Of a stretch of DNA of 64,000 bases, positions 56,514 through 64,000 are shown piece after piece (positions within the stretch are counted from its first letter, which is position 1; each line of letters starts with the position of its first letter). Below the pieces are notes generated by a model. It did not search any database. It was not told the origin of the DNA and worked only from the letters and a program-made list of their open reading frames with translations. The stretch is from Dactylorhiza incarnata (lineage: Eukaryota; Streptophyta; Magnoliopsida; Asparagales; Orchidaceae): contig JAWHQI010000009.1 in the NCBI GenBank assembly GCA_033032865.1, forward strand, positions 10,000,001 through 10,064,000, read 5' to 3'. The position numbers and the translations under genes are program-made.

Positions 56514-56548
56514 TATTCCCGGTTGTTAAACCGATTTGGAATAACCTA

Positions 56549-56562
56549 GCTCTGATACCACT
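56549..56562 (-). other. Primer-binding site of element G
   Basis: The minus strand reads AGTGGTATCAGAGC directly after GATCCAACA (iMet type). Confidence 0.85.
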
Positions 56563-57842
56563 TGTTGGATCTTGCGGCGCCCTTAGAGGGGGGGGGGGGT
56601 GAATAAGGAAATAAAAATTCTTTTTATAATTTTAAGATAATTACTAAATTGTTTTATAATATGTGAAGGTAAAATAACAATTTAGCTAAATGAATAGAAA
56701 GATTATGATTTGCAATTTTAGAAACAAGTACTAAATTGTTTTATGATGAAAGAGATTGAAATAAGCAATTTAGATTTAGAATTGAAAACTTAGAACACAA
56801 TATAATAGAGATTACGCCAAATGAGAGAAATCAAGTAAACACAAATAGAGACATGATTATATTATATGAAAAGGTGTTTACAAAAATTGATTTCAATATC
56901 GCTTGAAATCGGAGGCGACAAATATGTAAATAATTTTTTCCTTTTCTATACCGACTCGTATCCCCATGAACCGGTTGGCTTTAGCGTAACCTTCCCCGGA
57001 TAAGGCCTCAAGCCGCTCTAGCCAATCCTTCCCCGGATATGGCCTCGAGCCCCCCTAGATCTAATCACCTAGAACTAGTCGCCAACACAAGGCGAATTTC
57101 CCCCTAAGTCCTACCCAGACCTAGTGGCCAACACAAGGCGAATTCTCTAAACGGTTACAAAAAGTATGGAATGGAAATAATGAAAACAATAATAAAACTC
57201 CCTATATGAGATCTCTGGAGATGAGGATGAAGGATCGCTGTAGTATGTGCGAGGTCGAAGTGATCGTCCTTCAGATGTAGCATGACGTTGTCCTCCTCCA
57301 GAATTCTCCTTAAGCTTTTTGTGGGAGATCCATCTTCGGCAGCATAACAGCACTAGAATTGTGGCACAAGCAACCTCTCTGGGATGGATGATCAAAATGA
57401 TCGAGGTTGGCTTCAATTTATAGACCTTAGAGCTAGCGCCTGCGGTAGTACTTAGCGCCTGCGGTATCGTTCGTGTGGAGCGGTTGCGAAACCGTCGCCG
57501 GCGTGGCTCTATGCACGAACTTGAGATAGCGCCTGCGGTAGCGATAGCGCTGGTGGTAGCGTTAATTAACCGCTGAGATTGAACCGCTGAGACAAAACCG
57601 CTGAGATGATCTTGAGCTAGCGCCTGGCGTTAGCGCTAGCGCTGGCGGTAGCGCTAGCGCCTGCGTTAACCTCTGGCGTTGGCGGTAGTGCTCCATTCAG
57701 AAAGTTTGATTCCATGCTGCCTTCTACCTATGGAGTATTGCACCTATAGTTCCTGCACACTATAAACACACTACAAGCAATATCAAATACAATATGGGAT
57801 TTGTTATTCTCAAACAAAGGGATGTGACACACATGTCCAACA
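56563..57842 (-). mobile_element. 5' LTR of element G
   Basis: TGTTGGATC...TGTCCAACA, 1280 bp. R/U5 (CCGGTTGGCTTTAGC, CCGGATAAGGCC) is homologous to D, but U3 carries a different repeat motif. A 12-G run (56588-56599) lies next to the LTR end. Confidence 0.95.
57413..57690 (-). promoter_or_regulatory. U3 array and TATA of element G 5' LTR
   Basis: TATAAATTG (57413-57422, minus strand) preceded by GCTAGCGCC, GCGGTAGCG and GCGCTAGCG repeats (57425-57690), including perfect palindromes such as GCTAGCGCTAGC. Confidence 0.65.
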
Positions 57843-57860
57843 CCTCCCTCCGATACCAAC
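57843..57860 (-). other. Primer-binding site of element M
   Basis: The minus strand reads GTTGGTATCGGAGGGAGG directly after the LTR terminus GTTGTGACA. This is iMet type with one change. Confidence 0.7.
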
Positions 57861-60361
57861 TGTCACAACCCGCATTTTCTCCGAATTTAAGAATATCAGA
57901 GTAAGAGAAAATACACGTCATGATGCCACGTCATACAGGAGACAACTGCAGACGCTTAGGCGGGAACCTATTACTTAACTAAACAAAACATGATTATATG
58001 ATAAGTCATCATTTGAAATCATTTATTAGGGGTTTTGAGGTAAGAACTGTGTCTCTCAGTTCGTGGATTAACTAGTCCACCGAGAAAGCATATATAATTG
58101 CAGCGGAAAGTAATTGATTTAGTTTACTTAAAGTCCTAAATGTATGCAAATGACGGAGCATAAAGTAAATGATATGCACATAACTAGACGTATTGTAAGA
58201 GTAAAAAATACCATTAGGCGACTTTAAAGTTAAGGGTTTCAGTTAGAAATAATGCAGTGAGGATGAAGAAAAATCATTTTATAACTATGGTGCACCTAAC
58301 ATAAATCATTCCCAGAGGGTAAGATACACAAGATCTAAAAGTAGTGGCATAATCTGGCAAATAAGCTATAAAGTATAAAAAGGGCACAATGGGCGTCAAC
58401 AACATGACACTAACCCATTGGCACCAACTAGTATGTCTAAGCACAAGAAGAAACTAAAAACAACTACCTCGCAACAACGGGGTGAACAACTACTAAAAAT
58501 CTGAACTTTAGGCTACACCACTAGCCGCTACGGCTCTGAACCTGAGGCATTCAATAAAACAAAGAACGCCTCAGCAAGGAATTGCAAGTGGCAGAACACT
58601 AGCAGAAAAGTAATCAAGGCATAAGGGGTACCAACCCAAGCCAGATTTACCGAAAGAGAAGCTCTAAACAAAGAACTAACAAGCACCGAGTGCACTAAAA
58701 AGAAAGTGCCATAAAGAGAAACAAGCAAGTTTCATTTATCTTGATAAGTATATTTAAAGAGACTGACCAACTCAATTAAATGGGAGCGGTTATCTACCTC
58801 TGCCACCCAAAGCCCAAAAACTGGGTGGGGGTGCTCTAGACCCAACCACCCAAACACGACTACCGTGCAAGGCTATAACATTTCCCCCACTGTCCCCCAA
58901 ACACCACTACTGTGTAAGGCTAAAGACAACGGTTCATATTAATTAAATTTCAATTAAACACGGGATGTTGCCCGAAAGGATAATCACTAGGATGCCCTAA
59001 GAGATAGGGTCACAACAAGGTAAACATTCTTCCAATACTAAACATAAGAGAACTCATAAGTTGGTGTAACCACAACAAGTACGAGGTTTCAAAGGGGAGA
59101 AGTAATCATGACCACGGGCACAAAGCAGACATTCCTCGAGAAGGAGAAAACACATCTCGATGGAAGGTAAAAGGTCTTCTCAAGAAAAAACCAAGGGGTT
59201 AACAGCATGGATCTCTTGAGAGCAGGACAGGGACTTCTCGAGAGGGAGGGGACTTCTCGAGAGGGAGAGACACTTCTCGAGAGAAAGGTGGCATTTCTCG
59301 AGAGCTCGAGGGGAGTCTTCTCGCAAGCTGGGCTAAGGCGACTTCTCGAGAACAATAAGGACTTCTCGAGAACAGCTAAGACTTCTCGAGAGGGACAAGG
59401 ATCTCTCGAGACTGGGCTAAAACGACTTCTAGAAAATGACCGGGACTTCTCGAGAGGGACCATTCAGCGGCTAAACTAGGGGACGTCGGTGCTTTCCGGG
59501 AGAAATTTCCTGACACTACGGGAGGGGATTTAGGGTTTCTATCTATCAACTAAGACGCTCGAAATATGAGCCAACAGCTCACCAAACATTTATCAGGAGG
59601 AAAACCAAGATTTAACCAAACAAAGAGGAGGAAGAAGCCACTTGCCTTAACCTTGAAAATCCGAAGAACTCCGCTCCGAACGCTAAGGATCGGTTAAGAG
59701 GATACACGAGCACAGATTCCTGAAACTTTTCGGGTCGAAATAAGGGGTTAGGTCACTAGCCTAACTCCAAAAATCCCACAAAACGGGAAAAGCTTACCGC
59801 TAAGATGAAGATCCGGCCGAGAGCTTTCCAAATCCACTCTCCAAACATGTTTCCGACTACTACAGCCCTAGAAATCGCTGGCCGAACGCTCCACGAAGCT
59901 CCGCTCTCGTCCTTTCGCTCGGCGGCTGCTTTTGATCGAGGAAGAAGGAGATGAATAGGGGAAGAAGATTTTAGGCTTTATATACAACCTAAATTATTAT
60001 TTAAATAATTAATTAATTCCCCAATTTACTTAAAACCACGAGGGAAACTAGATCACCTCGGATTTCTACGAAATTCGCACCTTAACTGAAACACGGCGCT
60101 ACGAATCCAACAGCGAAGTCAGAATTCAATTCCTACGAGCCAAACTCGAGCAAAAGCCTCCCGAAGCTAAATTCTCAATACTACACAAAATCCTCTCTAC
60201 AAATCAAAACGACGCGAAAACTCGCCCGCTCGATCTAAATTACATACTTTAACTAAGCTAAAGCTCAAAACTAAACCTGATGAGCTGACGTAATGCCCTA
60301 ACGCCAAAATTACATCACAGCAGCTACGCAAAATAATTAACAAAAAATCAGGGGTGTTACA
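57861..60361 (-). mobile_element. 5' LTR of element M, Tekay-like gypsy family
   Basis: 2501 bp, TGTCACAACC...GGTGTTACA, homologous to solo LTR J. Because a primer site follows it, this was the 5' LTR of a full element whose interior is no longer next to it (G begins after 18 bp). TATA on the minus strand is GTATATAAAGCC (59976-59986). It disrupts the antisense ORF at 60362. Confidence 0.9.
59130..59460. repeat. CTCGAG array in LTR M
   Basis: About a dozen ACTTCTCGAGAGG-type units. Same core palindrome as J but with different spacer sequence. Confidence 0.8.
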
Positions 60362-61094
60362 TGTGGGGTACTATAGATAGGAGGAAAGTTGTCTATCAAG
60401 TAAAAACCTATCTCAATAGAAGGGTACATCATTTGAATGACTCGTTGTCTGATGCCACCCAGGGGCAAGTTGTTATATCTCTGGCGGGAAGGTTGTCGCA
60501 ACTTGTATGCGTAACAAATCAAGGAGAGCAATAAGTCAGCCACGTCAAACTTTTCCTCCTCTAAAATGAAATAGGAGACATAGCTAAGATGTGTTGTGAC
60601 CTTCGCTGTACACCCAACTTCAGCATAATTGTGTGGCGTAATACATCTTGAACTACTAGGGCGTCTACTGTGAGTGTCGACAAAGAAGAGATCAGACTCC
60701 TGCTTGCCCTATTATGCAGCACCATGTTCACATTAGTCCAATCTCTATCTACCCTAAACTTCTCAACTATCTCCAACCGATGTGGATGCTGCGTCAATCC
60801 AAATATGGCCCTCAGTTGTTCATGGGTGATAGTCACCATTTGTCCCTGCACCTGAGACCGCACTCCTCCATCCATATCACTCTGCGATGGGTCTTCCACG
60901 TGCATATAGAAATCTCATACTAACTCTAAAGAAAACATGTCAGAATGAAACATATTCAACACTTCGGAGGTTCCAAACAGCTGCATGATGTGGTGGTGTC
61001 GAGGTATGTCAAACTCCACAAAATATGGGACACCTACTAATGCAGCCTCCACGGCCAGCTCTGCACTTTTCTTCCCTTTTGATCCAGGAGCCAT
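60362..61094 (-). pseudogene. Antisense env-like/plant-transposon ORF of element F
   Basis: ATG 61094 gives APGSKGKKSAELAVEAAL, VPYFVEFDIPRHHHIM and VLNMFHSDMFSLELV. A TGA follows at 60915-60917, then in the same frame DFYMHVEDPSQSDMDGGVR, GQMVTITHEQLRAIFGLTQH, SSLSTLTVDALVVQDVLRH and FDVADLLLSLICYAYKLR. The pattern (Phe-Tyr-rich segment, V-x-G-x-x-V-x-I-x-x-E-x-L-x-x-x-x-G-L, then a helical part) resembles the additional ORFs of plant retrotransposons annotated as putative plant transposon protein. The stop fits a CGA-to-TGA change. M inserted into its 3' end. Confidence 0.55.
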
Positions 61095-61800
61095 CTGCCA
61101 CATTATAAGAGAAATTAAAATTAAGAAAAGTCACTAGCACCAGCGCTAGCACTAGCGCCCGACTCTAGCACTATAGCCTGCAGTAGCACCGACGCTAGTT
61201 CTCTGATCTGAAATGGTAAGATCTCTCTAAAATAAATTATTTCCAAATCCTAAATTGCTAGATCCAAGAAACTCACACAATCTAAGCTAAAATCAAAAGT
61301 AAAAATCTTCATAAAAATTCAAAATGAAAAACAAAAATCTTGAAGATTCTTTTTTTTAGATCTATAATCAAAATCAAAAGTTTTTTCTTAAAAGAGGTCA
61401 TAAATCTTTATCACAAATATCCAAATCAAATATTTAGAACAAGAATCATAAAAATAAAGAAGATTTGTTCTAGTTCCTCTCTTCAAAAATAAAAAAAATC
61501 AAGCATTATAGATCTAGCATCTAAAACCACTTGATAACTTTAAATATCTTCTTCTTCATCATCAAAATCAAAGTTTAAAACAAAAATCATAAAAAATGAT
61601 GAAGATTTACCTTAGATCAATGAGTGGGTTGCGTTATCTTCTAGGGTATTTCGAGAGAGCTTCAATGATAATGGCCGAAATAACAAGGGAAAGGAGATTT
61701 AACTAAAGTAACACTAGCGACAGCGCTATCGTTAGCACCAGCACTAGAGCACCTTTCTGATCTTTTGTATTTTTTATATTTTATAAGATACCTAAATTTA
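61095..61800 (-). promoter_or_regulatory. Candidate promoter, leader and intron of the antisense ORF
   Basis: On the minus strand there is a TATA-like TTATAAAATA (61776-61787), then GCTAGCGC-type repeats (61715-61757). A plausible donor AAG|GTAAATC (61610) and acceptor TTTCAG|ATC (61208) bound an AT-rich 403-nt intron. A second repeat cluster (61139-61200) precedes the ATG at 61094. All of this is sequence-pattern inference. Confidence 0.35.
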
Positions 61801-62455
61801 TTCTCTATTATATGTACTACATAGTTTTGTAGTTATGTTTTGAAATTAATTTTTGAAATATTAAAACAAAAAATTATTATTATAAAAGCCAAAATTACAA
61901 AAACATTTCTTTTTTTTATTGGTTTAAATTCTATTTCTAAATGCAAAATAAAATACAAAAATATAAAACATAAAATTATCAAAACAAAATATATGGACTT
62001 TATTGTTCACATCAAACATGATTTAATATATCATTTAGAACTTCTACATTGTTACAATTTATCATGGCAAGCTACTTTTTGAACATTGTTCTCATCATGC
62101 TTTGATATATCTATTAATATGTGAATCAATTATATTGTAAAAGTAGTGTAGAACCTAGCGTAGCATGCCTCTAAGTATGAGTAAATGTTTTATGTTTGAT
62201 AATGATATTTCTTCACTCACTATTTAGCTAAGTCTACTTATGTTTTTAATCTAAAGATGCTTGCTTATGTATTGTAATTGTACAATAAATTAAATTTGCA
62301 CAAGTATCTTACCTACACAACATTTATTTGCACTATTAAATATAAAGAAAAGTGGTTGTACTTTCAAAATGTAATTGGTTTGCAACGCAAGTGTAATCGG
62401 AGAGCTTTGTATAAAACAAAAAATAAAATAAAATAAATTGACAAAATTAACTCCA

Positions 62456-62516
62456 CCAAGCACTACTTGAACCTCCTGATAAGTCTTAATAAGCATTGTG
62501 AGGTTGAGCACGTTGG
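62456..62516 (+). ncRNA. Conserved stem-loop module, F copy 1 (candidate)
   Basis: CCAA/TTGG outer and AACCTC (62470-62475)/GAGGTT (62500-62505) inner stems around TGATAAGTCTTAATAAGCAT. Confidence 0.45.
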
Positions 62517-62627
62517 AAAGATTAGTAAAGTGTCTTGTGCAAACCTTCATTGTTTAACAAAAAAACCACTTATTCTTAACTACACCGGATCAAAAACAAA
62601 ATTAAAAAAATAAAATTGTGTGATCCC

Positions 62628-62688
62628 CCAAGCACTACTTTGCACCCTGATAAGTCTTAATGAGTATTGTGTGTGCAAAGCACATTGG
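62628..62688 (+). ncRNA. Conserved stem-loop module, F copy 2 (candidate)
   Basis: The same loop, but the inner stem is CTTTGCAC (62638-62645)/GTGCAAAG (62673-62680), eight perfect pairs with a sequence unlike copy 1. The outer CCAA/TTGG is kept. Preceded by the GGATCA/TGATCC spacer hairpin. Confidence 0.5.
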
Positions 62689-63728
62689 TAGTTGTACATT
62701 TTCTTTGTGCATAAAAGTGTGTGGAAGTAATCTTATTTGTGTTTTATTGTGCACTGTACTCTACATTTCTCTTGTATTTTTTGATTAAATCATTTTTTCA
62801 CTCTCTTCAAAATACACTTATGTGCACATCATTATCTTCCATAACACTTCTTCTCATGAGTATTGGATCCTAATGCTAATTCTATAATATTTTTTATATC
62901 TAAAATGCACTAGATAACCTAGCATGCTTTCTACACTGTTTGGTGTGTTTTTGACTTTATGAATTAGAATAACATTGTAGTAGTCTCTTTTCATACCTCT
63001 CTTTTATGCTTGGTTACTTCATGATAATCCTTACAAAGAAAAATGCTTTACAAAAACATCTTTTGTTCATTTTATGACTCATCATGTCTTACACAAAGAT
63101 GTTTATTTTTGTAAGTCGCCAGCACTATTACGTTTACCTTGGTAGACTTACATGGTAAATGTTAAATCATTCCTTTTTTAAAACTCAAATTTCAAATTGT
63201 AAGTCTTCAGCATGCTTATCTCAAGTTTTCAAACTCAAATTTTTTAAATGGCAAACTTACATGGTAAATGTTAAATCATTCCTTTTTTAAAGCTAAAAAC
63301 TCTAATTTATTTCTATAACCATACTTATGTTAAAAAGTCTGATTTATTTCTATGAAAATTATTCTAAAACTCCTTATCATTTTCTTCTCTCTCAAAGCTC
63401 GATCATGCCTTTATCTTATTATCAAAACTTGTATGTGTCTTGCTTTCTTACCCACTTTTGCTAATAACAAAAGGGGGAGAACTGACATGATAAATAAAAT
63501 CCGTTATCCAAATGAAAACTAACATGATTTATTAAGATGATAGCTTACATATTAGGGGAGCATTCACTTAGGTGGAGCATGTATTTAGGGGGAGCAATTC
63601 TAAATTTCTACAATCAATATTTATCCTAAGTCATCACTCTCACACACATAAAAGTAGGTTTCATCATGCTTATATATTAATGCTCTGATTTATCATTAAT
63701 GTATTTGTTATTATCAAAAGTGGGAGTT

Positions 63729-64000
63729 TGTTGGAACATGGTCTTCCGCATCTCCTAGGTCTGAGAATAACAAATCCTATGTGTATTTGATCTTGTGTGT
63801 TTAAGTGTGTAGGAAACAAAGTTCATATGACTCAAGGATAACATAAGAAGGTTGCCCCCAAATTTGAGCCAACAAATCCAACATGCCCACTAGCGCCAGC
63901 GGTAGCACCTAGCGCCCGGCATTAGCAATGATTAGCGCAATTCTGAAGCACATATAGAAGGAGCTAGCGCCTTGCGGTAGCGGATAGCGCAGGCGGTAGC
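63729..64000 (+). mobile_element. 3' LTR of element F (runs off the window)
   Basis: TGTTGGAACATGGTCTTCCGC matches LTR L in reverse complement. The U3 GCTAGCGCC repeats begin at about 63890 and continue to the window end. Confidence 0.9.

Larger units (their letters stand above)
49986..57842 (-). mobile_element. Element G: pol-less SIRE-like copia element
   Basis: Minus strand. 5' LTR 56563-57842, primer site, gag, a 301-codon ORF, about 4.2 kb non-coding DNA, polypurine tract and a 3' LTR (49986-50701) missing its R/U5 end. No protease, integrase or RT signature exists between 50702 and 54884. The LTRs are very similar over their shared part. It inserted immediately next to the primer site of gypsy element M. 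Confidence 0.85.
61801..63728 (+). other. 3' non-coding region of element F
   Basis: AT-rich. From about 62130 it is homologous to D and G, with GCATGCCTCTAAGTATGAGT and two stem-loop modules. It also has CAAAAGGGGGAGAAC (63463-63481) and three GGxGGAGCA tracts (63555-63595), and polypurine tract CAAAAGTGGGAGTT (63714-63728). No ORF supported. Confidence 0.75.
60362..64000 (+). mobile_element. Element F: SIRE-like copia, 3' part only
   Basis: Plus orientation defined by the polypurine tract and LTR at 63729. It contains the antisense ORF and the conserved 3' region. Its 5' part lies beyond the M insertion and is not identifiable in this window. Confidence 0.75.

Overview
This 64-kb window is plant nuclear DNA made almost entirely of nested LTR retrotransposons from both plant superfamilies (Ty3/gypsy and Ty1/copia). 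TG...CA long terminal repeats with 5-bp target duplications, iMet- and Asp-type primer-binding sites, and Gag/protease/RT/integrase fragments in eukaryotic style point to an angiosperm with a large repetitive genome. I cannot name the species. I found no convincing host gene, tRNA, rRNA or CRISPR array. All comparisons were made by eye.

Layout. 1-1658: LTR piece of gypsy family B. 1659-2770: copia (SIRE-like) LTR L. 2771-5503: unresolved DNA ending in a gypsy-type LTR edge (O). 5504-36214: gypsy element C (Gag-protease only), whose 5' LTR is split by element B (7813-35846, TSD ATTAC). B is an Athila-like gypsy element that itself carries three later insertions: copia element D (9656-19348, TSD CTAAA), young Gag-protease gypsy element E (21774-28845, TSD GTGAT, LTRs about 98% identical) and solo LTR K (34146-35664, TSD GGCGT). 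36215-38983: unassigned DNA with a fold-back. 38984-39560: copia LTR scrap N. 39659-44440: Gag-only copia element H. 44441-45630: GCGGTC-repeat sequence I. 45631-49746: inverted H-type LTR (H2) split by solo LTR J (45750-48509, TSD GTTAG). 49747-49985: more I-like sequence. 49986-57842: pol-less copia element G. 57843-60361: 5' LTR plus primer site of gypsy element M. 60362-64000: 3' half of SIRE-like element F, with an antisense ORF.

The nesting gives a relative order: C is oldest, then B, then D, with E youngest among the dated copies. Four of the elements with readable interiors (C, E, G, H) keep gag but have no recognisable RT or integrase, so any mobility would have depended on enzymes supplied by other elements. 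B and D carry pol, but broken.

Four patterns recur across unrelated families. (1) Each LTR family has its own short CpG-containing palindrome repeated many times in the LTR, usually just upstream of the TATA box. (2) The SIRE-like elements D, F and G share a 3' non-coding region with a roughly 60-nt stem-loop module, present twice in D and F, whose stems differ in sequence but remain complementary. (3) Several families carry a second polypurine-tract-like copy upstream of the one at the 3' LTR. (4) Element F has an antisense ORF with a candidate TATA box and intron. These are the best leads for something new.
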